From: Thiomicrospira pelophila DSM 1534
GTDB taxonomy: Bacteria; Pseudomonadota; Gammaproteobacteria; Thiomicrospirales; Thiomicrospiraceae
DNA: 64,000 bases
Direction of reading: 5' to 3'
NCBI RefSeq assembly: GCF_000711195.1
Contig: NZ_JOMR01000001.1
Coordinates: forward strand, 186,001-250,000
In this document: positions 16,987-26,010 of the stretch, piece after piece
Numbering within the stretch: the stretch's first letter is position 1
How the letters are laid out: each line of letters begins with the position of its first letter
Notes under the pieces: model-generated
Databases searched by the model: none
The model's input: the letters and a program-made list of their open reading frames with translations, nothing else
What the model was told of the DNA's origin: nothing
Program-made: the position numbers and the translations under genes

Positions 16987-17193
16987 TTACTTCAGTTTGC
17001 CAGGTTTACCAGTTTGGCAGCTTGAAAGCCCAAATGGGGCGTAAACAGGGCAGAAACGAAACGCCCCTGTTAAAAGTGGAATCACGCCAATATAACCCCA
17101 TAAACCGATGGTTTGGGTGGCCGCTAAAAGAATTAAAATTAAGCCTACGGCAATTCGAAGCATGCGGTCGATGCCGCCAACGTTACATTTCAT
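16987..17193 (-). CDS. DUF2892 (YgaP-like) small membrane protein
   Basis: This is a 68-residue inner-membrane protein of the DUF2892 type, related to the membrane tail of the rhodanese YgaP. MKCNVGGIDRMLRIAVGLILI begins the protein, with the NVG-x-DR pattern of the family, then two hydrophobic helices and the cysteine-bearing end FRFCPVYAPFGLSSCQTG. AAGGAG seven bases upstream supports the start at 17193. Function is unknown; members often lie beside sulfur or metal-resistance genes, as here next to copper genes. Confidence 0.85.
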   Translation of the reverse strand: MKCNVGGIDRMLRIAVGLILILLAATQTIGLWGYIGVIPLLTGAFRFCPVYAPFGLSSCQTGKPGKLK

Positions 17194-17274
17194 GTTACTT
17201 CTCCTTAAATGGGTGAACACGCGACAAAAGGTTGCGTGTTCATTACTTTACGCCTACTGCTTCTGATATTGCAA

Positions 17275-17838
17275 CTATTTAACTTCGATTGTACCGATCA
17301 TACCCTCATCAAGGTGGCCAGGCTGTAAGCACCCAAAATAATAGGTGCCGGGTTTATCAAAGTGCCATACAACCCCGCCTCTTTGACGTGGTTTAAGACT
17401 GATCATATTGGGATCCTTGTGCGCCATATTGGGGTCTTGCTTCATCATTTGTGCATGCTTGTGCAATTCTTGTTGGCTACCAATCACAAATTCATGTTTA
17501 TTTTGGCCCATATTGCGCACAAAAAAGCGTACGGTTTCACCGGCTTTTACTTCAACTCGATTTGGCATGAATTTATTCTGATCGTGCATATTAATTTGAA
17601 TAGTTTGTTTCACATCCTGAGGGCGGCCTTCTCGCCCTACTTTAGTACCATGGCTCATGCCTGGGGTGTGATTGGAATGGGCGTCATGCCCCATATCTTG
17701 GTTGCTATGATTCGCATGTCCGCTATTATGGACTCCATTGTGACCCGAACCATGATCACCGTGATTTTGTGCCATGGACAAACCTGGAATAGCCGCGATG
17801 CTTAAGCCGATTAAAAAATGTCGACGTGTAATGTTCAT
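17275..17838 (-). CDS. Exported histidine-rich cupredoxin (CopI-like)
   Basis: This is a periplasmic blue-copper-fold protein likely to bind copper for resistance. The 187-residue precursor has a twin-arginine-like signal (NITRRHFLIGLSIAAIPGLSMA), a His/Asn/Gly-rich metal-binding stretch at about residues 25-63, then a cupredoxin domain. The copper ligands are visible: His in KHEFVIG and the C-x-x-x-x-H-x-x-x-x-M cluster YFGCLQPGHLDEGMIG. It lies downstream of copA and copB on the same strand. CopI of Rubrivivax and Vibrio is the nearest described type; the name is by resemblance. Confidence 0.85.
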   Translation of the reverse strand: MNITRRHFLIGLSIAAIPGLSMAQNHGDHGSGHNGVHNSGHANHSNQDMGHDAHSNHTPGMSHGTKVGREGRPQDVKQTIQINMHDQNKFMPNRVEVKAGETVRFFVRNMGQNKHEFVIGSQQELHKHAQMMKQDPNMAHKDPNMISLKPRQRGGVVWHFDKPGTYYFGCLQPGHLDEGMIGTIEVK

Positions 17839-17892
17839 GTTAATGCTCCTAATAAAGCTAAATAAATACTGAGGGCTGAGCCACTCAGCAGG

Positions 17893-18729
17893 TTAATACC
17901 AAAAACTCAAACCCACCATATAATGGGTTTCACTGGTGGCGTGACCGACTTGATTAGCCAAGTCTTTGGTTTCGCCAAATAGACCTTTCCACTCGACCCC
18001 AACATAGGGTGCAAATTCAGGTTTAATGTGATATTTCAAACGCAGTCCGGCTTTAAGTTCGGCTAAGCCTGCGCCTTCACCAAATTCGGTATCTTTGCTA
18101 CTGAATAACTTGGCTTTTAGCTTAGGTTCCAGTTCAAGATCTTGCGTAAACATCATTTCGTATTTGAATTCAAGGTTGGCGGCGATGCGCCCGTCTTCAT
18201 CGACAAAGGCTTTCGCACGGGTATCAATCATATAGGGGGCTAAGCCCTGTACTCCAAGCCCTAGCCACTGGCGTTCATGGTCACCGCTATCGAAGCGAAC
18301 CCCAAGTAGGCTATCCCAATAGGCACCAATTGCATGTGCCCAATAGAGTTCAGAATGAGCTTCAAATTCGCCATTTTCTATTTCACCTTCACTTTGGAAT
18401 TGGAGCTTATTAAAATCCTTGCCAATCCACGCCTTAAGTTCATAGGCGGTGTAGTCGGTATCATCGGTATAAACCTGCTCAAGATGGTCGACCATGAAGG
18501 CTTTATAAACATGCTGATCCATCAAATGTAAGCGCTGGAGATCGTCATCGTTGTAACGTAAATCACCACTGTATTCGAGTGGATCGCGTGCATTAGCCGG
18601 AGCCGATCCGCCTTGCATTGAGCCATGATCATGCACCATGGGTTCGGCTTCTTGCTGTGACCAGGCCTGGTGGTTTGTGAAAACCCCTATACTGAGTAAG
18701 GCACTGTAAATAAGTGTTTTTTTAAACAT
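17893..18729 (-). CDS. copB: Copper resistance outer-membrane protein CopB
   Basis: CopB is an outer-membrane beta-barrel that goes with the multicopper oxidase CopA in copper resistance. The 278-residue precursor has a signal peptide, a short Met/His-rich stretch (EPMVHDHGSMQGG), and the conserved barrel part beginning LMDQHVYKAFMVDHLEQV and LKAWIGKDFNKLQFQSEGE, ending HYMVGLSFWY with terminal aromatic residues as in outer-membrane barrels. Between copA and the cupredoxin gene, it probably belongs to one copA-copB-cupredoxin operon. A palindrome copy falls at the signal cleavage region (read HQAWS). Confidence 0.9.
   Translation of the reverse strand: MFKKTLIYSALLSIGVFTNHQAWSQQEAEPMVHDHGSMQGGSAPANARDPLEYSGDLRYNDDDLQRLHLMDQHVYKAFMVDHLEQVYTDDTDYTAYELKAWIGKDFNKLQFQSEGEIENGEFEAHSELYWAHAIGAYWDSLLGVRFDSGDHERQWLGLGVQGLAPYMIDTRAKAFVDEDGRIAANLEFKYEMMFTQDLELEPKLKAKLFSSKDTEFGEGAGLAELKAGLRLKYHIKPEFAPYVGVEWKGLFGETKDLANQVGHATSETHYMVGLSFWY
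18660..18671. repeat. ACCAGGCCTGGT palindrome in copB
   Basis: A perfect 12-mer at the end of the copB signal peptide, read H-Q-A-W-S on the minus strand. Confidence 0.95.
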
Positions 18730-18789
18730 GCTGGTGTCCTTTTGTTTGATAACTTTGTTTTCAATCGGCGTGTCATTTGAGGTCTCCTA

Positions 18790-20610
18790 TCAAGAGACCA
18801 CCACCTCTCTAAACATGCCGGTATCCATGTGATACATAATGTGGCAATGCCATACCCAACGACCCAGCGCATCTGCTGTCACTAAAAAGGACACACGTTG
18901 AGCAGGCTGTACGCTGATGGTGTGCTTGCGCACTAAAAACTCACCATCTGGCGATTCCAGCTCGCTCCACATGCCGTGTAAGTGCATGGGGTGGGTCATC
19001 ATCGTATCGTTATGTAAAATCACGCGAATGCGCTCACCAAACTGAAAAGGAATAGGTTCAGATTTACCATATTCGACCCCATCTATAGACCAAACATAGC
19101 GATGCATGTTGCCGGTTAAGTGCAACTCAATTTCACGCTCGGGTTTACGTGGATCTAGAGGACCGCCGAGTGTGCGTAAGTCGGCATAGGTTAAGACGCG
19201 ACGACCGTTATTGCGCAAGCCAATCCCCGGATCATCCAAGTTGGTTCTGGGGGTGTCGACCCTCATGTCTACGCTGGCACCGTACTCATGTTTTGAATGG
19301 CGAACCTGTTGGCTGGGTTTGGCTAATGGGTTCTCGGCCATAGTGTGACCAGCATGGGCATCGTGCGCTCCATGTGCACTGTGATCGGTTTGAGTATTAG
19401 CCGCCATTTCATGAGCACTATGATCCATCGTATCGCCGCCCATATCATGACCGGCGTGGCCACCATGGGCGCCATGATTCATCGCGCCCATCATGTCTTG
19501 GGTTTCTAGCCATTGCACCGGATCCATTTCAGGCACATCCGCCGACATCCCCATTTGAGTGGCTAAGGTGCCGCGTGCGAATCCACTGCGGTCAATCGAC
19601 TGGGCAAATAGGGTATAAGCCTCTTTTACAGGTGTGACTAATACATCATAGGTTTCGCCTGGACCAAAGCGGAACTCATCCACTTCAACTGGCTCTACAT
19701 TTTGGCCGTCCGCTTGTACTACGGTCATTTTTAAGCCCGGAATCCGCACATCAAAAAAGCTCGCGGCCGCGCTATTGATATAACGTAAACGTACGGTTTC
19801 ACCCGCTTTAAATAAGCCCGTCCAGTTGGCTTTTTGTGGGGTGCCATTGGTTAAATATTGATAGGTATAACCAGATATGTCGGCTAAATCGGTTGGCGAC
19901 ATACGCATTTGATTCCACATTTCGCGTTTTTGCATTGCGCCACCAAAACCAAGCTCTTTTACGTCTTTGAAAAAATCGAATACAGTGGGTTCATTACGGT
20001 TGTAGTAATGGCCTTTAATTTTGAGCTTCTCGACAATCCGGTGCGGATTTTCATCCGTCCAGTCTGACAGCATAATCACATGCTCACGATCAAACTCAAT
20101 CGGTTCCGGCATGGCTGGTTCAACAATCATTGCACCGTACATGCCTTGTTGTTCTTGCATGCCGGAATGCGAGTGATACCAATAGGTACCCGACTGTTCT
20201 AGCGTAAATTCATAGGTAAAGGTTTTTCCCGGTTTAATGCCCGGAAAACTCACGCCTGGTACGCCGTCCATGTTGAATGGCAAAATAATGCCGTGCCAGT
20301 GAATCGAGGTATCTTGTTGTAAACGGTTAGTTACACGAATCGTAACGGTATCCCCTTCGCGAAAACGTAAAGTCGGTGCGGGTAACGAGCCGTTAATGGT
20401 GACGGCCATACGGTCTTTGCCACTCATATTAACCAGTGTTTCATCTACGACTAAGTCAATTTCGGTGCCTGACAAAGTGGGCGCATGGCCTAGTTGGGTG
20501 ATTTTGGGATTAGCCCAAGCGCTATTAACCCAAGGCGATAAACCGACTGCGGCTGTACCAGCCATCGCGCTTCTTAATAAGTGACGTCGTGAAATTTGTG
20601 TGTGCATCAT
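18790..20610 (-). CDS. copA: Copper resistance multicopper oxidase CopA
   Basis: CopA is a periplasmic multicopper oxidase that oxidises or sequesters copper. The 606-residue precursor has a twin-arginine signal (SRRHLLRSAMAG) and three cupredoxin domains. All type 1-3 copper motifs are visible: HWHGIILP, WYHSHSGMQEQQG, HPMHLHGMW and HCHIMYHMDTGM. A Met/His/Asp-rich stretch at about residues 370-430 (repeats such as HGAHGGHAGHDMGG and HSAHGAHDAHAGH) is an added copper-binding insert. It is transcribed away from copRS across a spacer with two dyads. GAGG before the first of two adjacent ATGs supports 20610. Confidence 0.94.
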   Translation of the reverse strand: MMHTQISRRHLLRSAMAGTAAVGLSPWVNSAWANPKITQLGHAPTLSGTEIDLVVDETLVNMSGKDRMAVTINGSLPAPTLRFREGDTVTIRVTNRLQQDTSIHWHGIILPFNMDGVPGVSFPGIKPGKTFTYEFTLEQSGTYWYHSHSGMQEQQGMYGAMIVEPAMPEPIEFDREHVIMLSDWTDENPHRIVEKLKIKGHYYNRNEPTVFDFFKDVKELGFGGAMQKREMWNQMRMSPTDLADISGYTYQYLTNGTPQKANWTGLFKAGETVRLRYINSAAASFFDVRIPGLKMTVVQADGQNVEPVEVDEFRFGPGETYDVLVTPVKEAYTLFAQSIDRSGFARGTLATQMGMSADVPEMDPVQWLETQDMMGAMNHGAHGGHAGHDMGGDTMDHSAHEMAANTQTDHSAHGAHDAHAGHTMAENPLAKPSQQVRHSKHEYGASVDMRVDTPRTNLDDPGIGLRNNGRRVLTYADLRTLGGPLDPRKPEREIELHLTGNMHRYVWSIDGVEYGKSEPIPFQFGERIRVILHNDTMMTHPMHLHGMWSELESPDGEFLVRKHTISVQPAQRVSFLVTADALGRWVWHCHIMYHMDTGMFREVVVS

Positions 20611-20638
20611 TAAACCTCTTGTTTTTAATGTCGATCGC

Positions 20639-20673
20639 AGTATAGGACTTGCGGCCTGTCATCAAGCTGACAG
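20639..20673 (-). promoter_or_regulatory. Candidate copA promoter with dyad operator
   Basis: On the minus strand TATACT lies at 20639-20644. The inverted repeat CTGTCA-N6-TGACAG (20656-20673) covers the position of its -35 box. The spacing suggests an operator for CopR or another regulator. Confidence 0.5.
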
Positions 20674-20675
20674 AA

Positions 20676-20695
20676 AGATTACAAATTTGTAATCT
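20676..20695. promoter_or_regulatory. Palindromic operator (cop box-like) before copR
   Basis: AGATTACAAATTTGTAATCT is a perfect 20-base palindrome. It resembles the TTACA...TGTAA boxes bound by CopR/CusR-type regulators. It ends where the -35 box would be for a TATAAT at 20717-20722, so the pair probably autoregulates and controls the divergent copA operon. Confidence 0.7.
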
Positions 20696-20765
20696 GCAAT
20701 AATTTTTTGGGAGGTCTATAATTGAATAGTACATATTTGAATTGAACAAAGAAGCCCGCATCCAT

Positions 20766-21443
20766 ATGAAAATATTGCTCGTCGAAGATGAAGCCAAGAC
20801 GGCAGATTACCTAAAACAAGGCCTAACAGAAGCCGGGTTTAACGTGAGTTTGGCCAGAGACGGTTTGGATGGATTACACCTCGCCTTAGAAGATCAATTT
20901 GACTTGGCCATACTGGATGTGATGTTACCAGGCCTGGATGGTTGGCAATTGCTGCAAGCCATACGAAAACAAGGCTGCGCTTGGCCAGTTTTATTTTTAA
21001 CCGCGCGCGATCAGGTTCAAGATAGAGTAAAAGGTTTAGAGTTGGGGGCGGATGATTACCTAGTTAAACCATTTGCTTTTGCCGAGTTATTAGCACGCGT
21101 CAGAGTTTTGGCACGGCGCGGTAACACAGCCGTTCAAGATCAGTTAAGTGTGGCCGATTTGCAAATGGATTTATTAGCCCACAAGGTCACACGTCATGGG
21201 CAACGTTTAGACTTAACCCCAAAAGAGTATGCATTACTGGAGCTTTTGTTACGTCGTCAAGGTGAGGTATTGCCCCGCACCTTAATCGCTGCTCAAGTAT
21301 GGGATATGAACTTTGATAGCGATACCAATGTGGTTGAGGTTGCGATAAAGCGTTTGCGATCCAAAGTCGATGAAGGCTTCGAACCCAAACTCATTCATAC
21401 CGTACGTGGCATGGGCTACTTATTAGAGGATCAGACCCAATGA
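20766..21443 (+). CDS. copR: Copper-responsive response regulator (CopR/CusR-like)
   Basis: This is an OmpR-class response regulator. The 225-residue protein has a receiver domain ([17 protein letters not shown], phosphorylated aspartate in [25 protein letters not shown]) and a winged-helix DNA-binding domain ([36 protein letters not shown]). It is of the heavy-metal CusR/CopR type. The longer TTG frame from 20742 adds eight residues not seen in the family. It overlaps the kinase gene by four bases. A core palindrome falls right after the phosphorylation site (read L-P-G-L-D). Confidence 0.9.
   Translation: MKILLVEDEAKTADYLKQGLTEAGFNVSLARDGLDGLHLALEDQFDLAILDVMLPGLDGWQLLQAIRKQGCAWPVLFLTARDQVQDRVKGLELGADDYLVKPFAFAELLARVRVLARRGNTAVQDQLSVADLQMDLLAHKVTRHGQRLDLTPKEYALLELLLRRQGEVLPRTLIAAQVWDMNFDSDTNVVEVAIKRLRSKVDEGFEPKLIHTVRGMGYLLEDQTQ
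20938..20947. repeat. CCAGGCCTGG core palindrome in copR
   Basis: The 10-base core with flanks A and A, read L-P-G-L-D. P-G-x-D/S-G is normal for response regulators at this site, so this copy may partly reflect protein sequence. Confidence 0.75.
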
Positions 21444-22801
21444 AAACTTCACTTACTAGTCGCTTAGTCTGGTTTTTTTCGATTATTACTTTGGTGGTTT
21501 TAATCAGTTTAGGTGCCGTGCTTAGTCAAGCCGTCGATCACCATTTTCAAGAAATGGATTTAAGCGAACTTCAACTTAAACATCAACAAATTCAATATCA
21601 ACTAGAACGGACCGAAACTGACTCAGATCCCGTGCTGCTAACGGGGGAGTTGGATTATTTATTACCGCGCCAGCTAGGTTGGCAATTTATTTTATTTGAC
21701 AGTAAAAATGAGCCATATTATGCCTCTAATGTCGATCTATATGATATTTCTTGGGATCAGTTAGAGGCTGGCAAATTAATCAGTATTCATTTGGGAGAAC
21801 ATCATTACCGAGGTTTATTTCATACCGAGAAAACCACTTCTAAATGGCAAGTTTTAGCCTTACTTAACATCGATCATCATGATCATTTTATGCAGTACTT
21901 TTTGCAAATTTTATGGGTCAGTTTGATTTTAGCGGTGTTATTGATGACGGGCCTAGGTTGGATCGTAATGAAACGCGCTTTAAAGCCCTTAAAACGTATG
22001 TCGGCATTGGCTTCAAAGGTTTCGAGCGAACATCTCGGTGAACGTATCATGTTACAAGACTTACCCGCTGAGTTGCGAGAGCTTGCTGGTGTGTTTAACG
22101 CGATGTTGGATCGACTCGAAGCCTCTTTTCAACGTCTTTCGCAATTTTCAGCCGATATTGCGCACGAGTTGCGCACACCGGTGAATACCTTGTTAACTCA
22201 ATCACAGGTGGCTTTAAGTAAAGCGCGAAGTGTTGAGGAGTATCAAGATGTACTAGCCTCGAATATTGAAGAGTTTGAATGCTTAGGTCGCATGATCAGT
22301 GATATGTTGTTTTTAGCCAAAGCCGATAAAGGTACTTTAATCCCCTTGCATGAACAGGTGCATTTGGCGAGTGAAGCGCAACGTGTGATTGATTATTACC
22401 AACTATTAGCGAGTGAACAAAACATTCAAATAAAGTTAGCAGGCGATGCTGTGGTGCAAGGGGATTCGGTGATGTTAGGTCGCGCCTTAGCCAACTTAAT
22501 GTCAAACGCAGTTCGCTATGCGGATCCGGGATCAGAGATTGATGTCACTTTAAGTCAGGTTGATCATCATGCGATTATTGAAGTCACCAATGAAGGGGTC
22601 GAAATTCCGTTAGAGCATCGTTCGCATTTATTTGATCGGTTTTATCGGGTTGAGTCGGCGCGATCAAATGATGGTGGGGTAGGTTTAGGTTTAGCGATCA
22701 CACGCTCAATTGTTGAGGCGCATGGCGGTGAGATTGAACTTGCCAATGAAACTCATAAAACCTGCTTTAGAGTTTCGTTACCACTGAGTGCAAAGTCTTA
22801 A
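21440..22801 (+). CDS. copS: Heavy-metal sensor histidine kinase (CopS/CusS-like)
   Basis: This inner-membrane kinase senses periplasmic metal and phosphorylates CopR. The 453-residue protein has a first membrane helix at residues 8-30, a periplasmic domain to about 155, a second helix ([20 protein letters not shown]), a HAMP region and a kinase core with the phosphorylated histidine in [16 protein letters not shown], then [28 protein letters not shown]. The periplasmic part contains several HH/HDH clusters (DHHFQ, EHHYR, DHHDHF) suited to metal binding. It overlaps copR by ATGA and ends before a strong terminator. Confidence 0.9.
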   Translation: MKTSLTSRLVWFFSIITLVVLISLGAVLSQAVDHHFQEMDLSELQLKHQQIQYQLERTETDSDPVLLTGELDYLLPRQLGWQFILFDSKNEPYYASNVDLYDISWDQLEAGKLISIHLGEHHYRGLFHTEKTTSKWQVLALLNIDHHDHFMQYFLQILWVSLILAVLLMTGLGWIVMKRALKPLKRMSALASKVSSEHLGERIMLQDLPAELRELAGVFNAMLDRLEASFQRLSQFSADIAHELRTPVNTLLTQSQVALSKARSVEEYQDVLASNIEEFECLGRMISDMLFLAKADKGTLIPLHEQVHLASEAQRVIDYYQLLASEQNIQIKLAGDAVVQGDSVMLGRALANLMSNAVRYADPGSEIDVTLSQVDHHAIIEVTNEGVEIPLEHRSHLFDRFYRVESARSNDGGVGLGLAITRSIVEAHGGEIELANETHKTCFRVSLPLSAKS

Positions 22802-22806
22802 ACAAA

Positions 22807-22844
22807 AAACCCCCAAGCGGCAAATTCTTGCCGCTTGGGGGTTT
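22807..22844. terminator. Strong bidirectional terminator after copS
   Basis: A 17-base-pair perfect stem (arms AAACCCCCAAGCGGCAA and its complement) with a four-base loop. A-rich and T-rich ends serve both copS on the plus strand and the fliS-like gene on the minus strand. Confidence 0.9.
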
Positions 22845-22869
22845 GCAATACCAGTTGAATAAAAGCGGT

Positions 22870-23304
22870 TTATTGACCCGCTTCCATTTCACCTGTGGTT
22901 TTTAGCATTTCGTACCAAGCATCACGCAACTCCGTCATGACTTCAACGGCGCTGTCTAGCTGAGTTGTATCCGCTTCATACACCGCATCTTGCACGCACT
23001 GATCGGCATAGCGATATAAGGCTTCTAAGTCAAAGGCCAAAGGCGTTTCTTGACTTAGGTACAAGCGATCACGCAACGCATCAATAATGGTGGTCATGCG
23101 ACCAAGGTGAAAGCCTTTTTCCACTAACGAATTGGCATCGTGGCAAACCTTGGCTAAAGTGCCTTTATCTACTGCACCTTGAAGCAAAAGTAATACAGTT
23201 TTACGCGGATTATCCGCTAAAACCTGTTCTACTTCCGGATCACGCGTGTATTCTTGCAGCATCGCCTGATCAGTCGATTCTGTATATACGCTTGAGTTAA
23301 TCAT
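22870..23304 (-). CDS. fliS: FliS-like flagellar chaperone
   Basis: FliS binds flagellin in the cytosol and keeps it from polymerising before export. The 144-residue, all-helical sequence matches the FliS pattern in order: NPRKTVLLLLQGAVDKGTLA, IIDALRDRLYLSQETPLAFDLEALYRYA, and the closing LRDAWYEML. It is a divergent, isolated member: no flagellin, fliD or other flagellar gene is near, although two chemoreceptor genes are in the window. AGGGG precedes the ATG. It could be a FliS relative with another client; moderate certainty. Confidence 0.7.
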   Translation of the reverse strand: MINSSVYTESTDQAMLQEYTRDPEVEQVLADNPRKTVLLLLQGAVDKGTLAKVCHDANSLVEKGFHLGRMTTIIDALRDRLYLSQETPLAFDLEALYRYADQCVQDAVYEADTTQLDSAVEVMTELRDAWYEMLKTTGEMEAGQ

Positions 23305-23384
23305 ATTATTCCCCTGTGTGTTACCCCCTAAGGGGTTGTATTTTTTATAAAAAACACAGAGGTTTAAGCACTAACTATGCCAAA

Positions 23385-23398
23385 CACCAGGCCTGGTG
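23385..23398. repeat. ACCAGGCCTGGT palindrome after purT
   Basis: A 14-base palindrome, CACCAGGCCTGGTG, a few bases beyond the purT stop, in the spacer to the fliS-like gene. Confidence 0.95.
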
Positions 23399-23403
23399 CT
23401 GGA

Positions 23404-24585
23404 TTAAAATTGCACTTGCACAGCGTTGGCCGCACGCGTGGCTTGCTCGATCGCTTGCTCTAAGGTTTGTGCGCGCGCTAACGCCACGCCCATGCGGCGA
23501 CGGCCATTGATTTCAGGCTTGCCAAATAAACGCAGTTGGGTATCTGGTTCTGCGAGCGCTTGATCTAAGTTTGCAAACGCGGTTTGGCTGGATTGGCCTT
23601 CGGGTAAAATCACACACGAAGCCGATGGACCGTGTTGGCTAATGTTGGGAATCGGTAAACCTAGAATGGCTCGCACATGTAAAGCAAACTCCGACAAATC
23701 TTGTGAAATTAAAGTCACCAAGCCGGTGTCGTGTGGGCGTGGGGAGACTTCACTGAAGATAACCTCATCGCCTTTAACAAAGAGCTCGACGCCAAATAAC
23801 CCCCAGCCGCCTAATTCGCTGGTTACTTTTTCAGCCATCTGTTCGGCTTTGGCCAGTGCGCTTGCTGACATCGCATGTGGTTGCCAAGATTGACGGTAAT
23901 CTCCATCAATTTGGATGTGCCCGATAGGTGCGCAAAACGAGGCACCATTTTTATGTTGAATTGTGAGCAGAGTAATTTCGTAGTCAAAATCAACAAAGCC
24001 CTCAACGATCACCTTGCCTTTACCGGCGCGGCCACCTTCTTGCGCATATAACCAGGCCTGGTGCACTTGATCTTGGGTTTTAATCACGCTTTGGCCTTTG
24101 CCTGAAGAACTCATAATCGGCTTGACCACACAAGGCATACCAATTTTGGCGATGGCTTGGATAAACTCGTCTTCAGTTTGTGCAAATTCGTAGGCTGATG
24201 TTTGTAAGCCCAAAGTTTCAGCGGCTAAGCGGCGAATGCCTTCACGGTTCATGGTCAATTGGGTCGCGCGAGCGCTGGGCACGACATGGAAACCTTCTGA
24301 CTCCAATTCGGCTAAGGTATCTGTCGCAATGGCCTCGATTTCCGGCACGATATAGTGAGGTTTTTCCTGCTCAACGAGGGCACGTAAAGCTTGGCCATCC
24401 AACATATTGATCACGTGATGGCGGTCTGCGACCTGCATGGCGGGCGCGTTGGCATAACGATCTACCGCTATTACCTCTACACCCAAGCGTTGTAATTCAA
24501 TCACCACTTCTTTACCCAACTCACCGGCTCCACAGAGCATCACGCGAGTGGCGGTGGCCGAAAACGGCGTGCCAATTCGACTCAT
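23404..24585 (-). CDS. purT: Formate-dependent phosphoribosylglycinamide formyltransferase
   Basis: PurT makes formyl-GAR in purine synthesis from GAR, formate and ATP, an alternative to folate-dependent PurN. The 393-residue ATP-grasp protein begins with [29 protein letters not shown], then the ATP-grasp lysine segment [48 protein letters not shown], and ends with the C-terminal [19 protein letters not shown]. It is ten bases after mtnN and probably in the luxS-mtnN-purT operon. One palindrome copy is read HQAWL. Confidence 0.95.
   Translation of the reverse strand: MSRIGTPFSATATRVMLCGAGELGKEVVIELQRLGVEVIAVDRYANAPAMQVADRHHVINMLDGQALRALVEQEKPHYIVPEIEAIATDTLAELESEGFHVVPSARATQLTMNREGIRRLAAETLGLQTSAYEFAQTEDEFIQAIAKIGMPCVVKPIMSSSGKGQSVIKTQDQVHQAWLYAQEGGRAGKGKVIVEGFVDFDYEITLLTIQHKNGASFCAPIGHIQIDGDYRQSWQPHAMSASALAKAEQMAEKVTSELGGWGLFGVELFVKGDEVIFSEVSPRPHDTGLVTLISQDLSEFALHVRAILGLPIPNISQHGPSASCVILPEGQSSQTAFANLDQALAEPDTQLRLFGKPEINGRRRMGVALARAQTLEQAIEQATRAANAVQVQF
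24051..24062. repeat. ACCAGGCCTGGT palindrome in purT
   Basis: A perfect 12-mer read H-Q-A-W-L on the minus strand, in a helix after the ATP-grasp glycine loop. Confidence 0.95.
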
Positions 24586-24594
24586 GTTTATTCC

Positions 24595-25290
24595 TTAATC
24601 AAACTGTTTAATCATTTGTAAAATAACGCGGGTGGAATGGTCGGCGGCTTTAGCCAAAAACGCATCAAAGGCCACCACATTCTCTTTACCGGCAATATCC
24701 GATAAAGCACGGATGACCACAAATGGTACCTCAAATTGATGGCAGACCTGTGCCACCGCGGCGGCCTCCATTTCGCAGGCAATCATTTCAGGAAACTTAC
24801 CGCGTGTGGTATCGACGTCTTCCACCAAGTGCATAAAACGGTCGCCACTGGCGATCAATCCATGCATATGGCTGACCTCGCCAAGGGCTTCAATGCTGGC
24901 TTTGGCTTTGTTAATCAATTCACGATCTGGCACAAAACAAGCGGGCAACCCCGGCACTTGACCATGCACATAACCAAACGGTGTGACATCGACATCGTGA
25001 TGACAAACCGAATTACTAATCACAATGTCGCCGACTTCTAAATCGGTATGAAAACCACCAGCTGAGCCAGTATTAATAATGGCACGTGGGTTAAAATGGT
25101 TAATTAACAAAGTCGTGCTCATCGCAGCATTGACTTTGCCTATACCGGAGCGTAATAAAACCACATCGCGTCCAGATAGTTGGCCGCTATAAAACTCAAA
25201 GCCTGCGAGTGTTTGGGTTTTAAGGTTTTGGATTTGTTCGCGCAGAAGAATGACTTCTTCTTCCATCGCGCCAATAATGCCGATGGTCAT
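24595..25290 (-). CDS. mtnN: 5'-methylthioadenosine/S-adenosylhomocysteine nucleosidase
   Basis: This enzyme removes adenine from S-adenosylhomocysteine and methylthioadenosine; the S-ribosylhomocysteine it makes is the LuxS substrate. The 231-residue protein has the family marks [18 protein letters not shown] at the start, [28 protein letters not shown], the catalytic [11 protein letters not shown], and [15 protein letters not shown] with the catalytic aspartate. Its start overlaps the end of luxS by four bases, so the two enzymes of the same two-step path are translated together. Confidence 0.95.
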   Translation of the reverse strand: MTIGIIGAMEEEVILLREQIQNLKTQTLAGFEFYSGQLSGRDVVLLRSGIGKVNAAMSTTLLINHFNPRAIINTGSAGGFHTDLEVGDIVISNSVCHHDVDVTPFGYVHGQVPGLPACFVPDRELINKAKASIEALGEVSHMHGLIASGDRFMHLVEDVDTTRGKFPEMIACEMEAAAVAQVCHQFEVPFVVIRALSDIAGKENVVAFDAFLAKAADHSTRVILQMIKQFD

Positions 25291-25808
25291 ACAGCGTTGC
25301 CTAGCTCACGCAATTTATCTTCACTTAATAGCAGGTCTTCATTACGCATTACACCAATTTCTTTTTTTAAGATGCCCTGTGCGATTTGTTTGGCTTCATC
25401 TAATGAATGCATATTGCAAGTACCGCACTGATAAACGTTCAGTTCTGGAATATCTTCCTCTTTTTCGACTTTCAGCACATCTTGCATGGCTTTTTTCCAG
25501 GCTTCGCCCACGCGCTTTTCGTCTGGCGTACCAATCAAGCTCATGTAAAACCCAGTGCGACAGCCCATTGGTGATACATCAATAATTTCAACGCCGTCGC
25601 CATTTAGGTGTTCACGGATTAAGCCAGCAAATAAATGCTCTAGAGTATGAATACCGCGTTCGCCCATAATTTCTTTGTTTGGGTGGCAAAAACGCAAATC
25701 AAATACCGTGATAGTATCGCCCTTTGGGGTGGTCATGGTCTTAGCCACGCGCACCGCTGGTGCGGGCATAATGGTGTGATCTACGCGAAAACTGTCTAAT
25801 AAAGGCAT
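25287..25808 (-). CDS. luxS: S-ribosylhomocysteine lyase
   Basis: LuxS splits S-ribosylhomocysteine into homocysteine and the precursor of autoinducer-2. The 173-residue protein begins [20 protein letters not shown] and has the iron ligands in [10 protein letters not shown] (H-x-x-E-H) and the third in [10 protein letters not shown], with the catalytic cysteine in [15 protein letters not shown] six bases before the second methionine codon supports the start at 25808 rather than TTG 25814. It heads luxS-mtnN-purT. Whether it serves signalling or only recycling of the methyl cycle cannot be told here. Confidence 0.97.
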   Translation of the reverse strand: MPLLDSFRVDHTIMPAPAVRVAKTMTTPKGDTITVFDLRFCHPNKEIMGERGIHTLEHLFAGLIREHLNGDGVEIIDVSPMGCRTGFYMSLIGTPDEKRVGEAWKKAMQDVLKVEKEEDIPELNVYQCGTCNMHSLDEAKQIAQGILKKEIGVMRNEDLLLSEDKLRELGNAV

Positions 25809-25950
25809 GGCCAACTCCTAGGTTCTAAAAATAAAATTTGTTACGAGTTGTTCATTTTAACAAAAACTACGATCTTTCGTTGAACAAAGCCGAATGCGTA
25901 TTAACCTAATTAAAGTCGATTTATCAAAGCATTAAACGCACTTTGGCCGT

Positions 25951-25956
25951 TATAAT
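25951..25956 (+). promoter_or_regulatory. Candidate -10 box for the gene at 26011
   Basis: TATAAT lies 55 bases before the likely ATG. No clear -35 box was found. A palindrome copy (25984-25995) would be in the transcribed leader. Confidence 0.4.
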
Positions 25957-25983
25957 AACAGTAATAATTTAATGGAATTAACC

Positions 25984-25995
25984 ACCAGGCCTGGT
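25984..25995. repeat. ACCAGGCCTGGT palindrome upstream of the gene at 26011
   Basis: A perfect 12-mer in the 5' leader, two bases before the TAAGGA ribosome site. It is one of the few intergenic copies on the 5' side of a gene. Confidence 0.95.
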
Positions 25996-26010
25996 GATAA
26001 GGATCAAATC

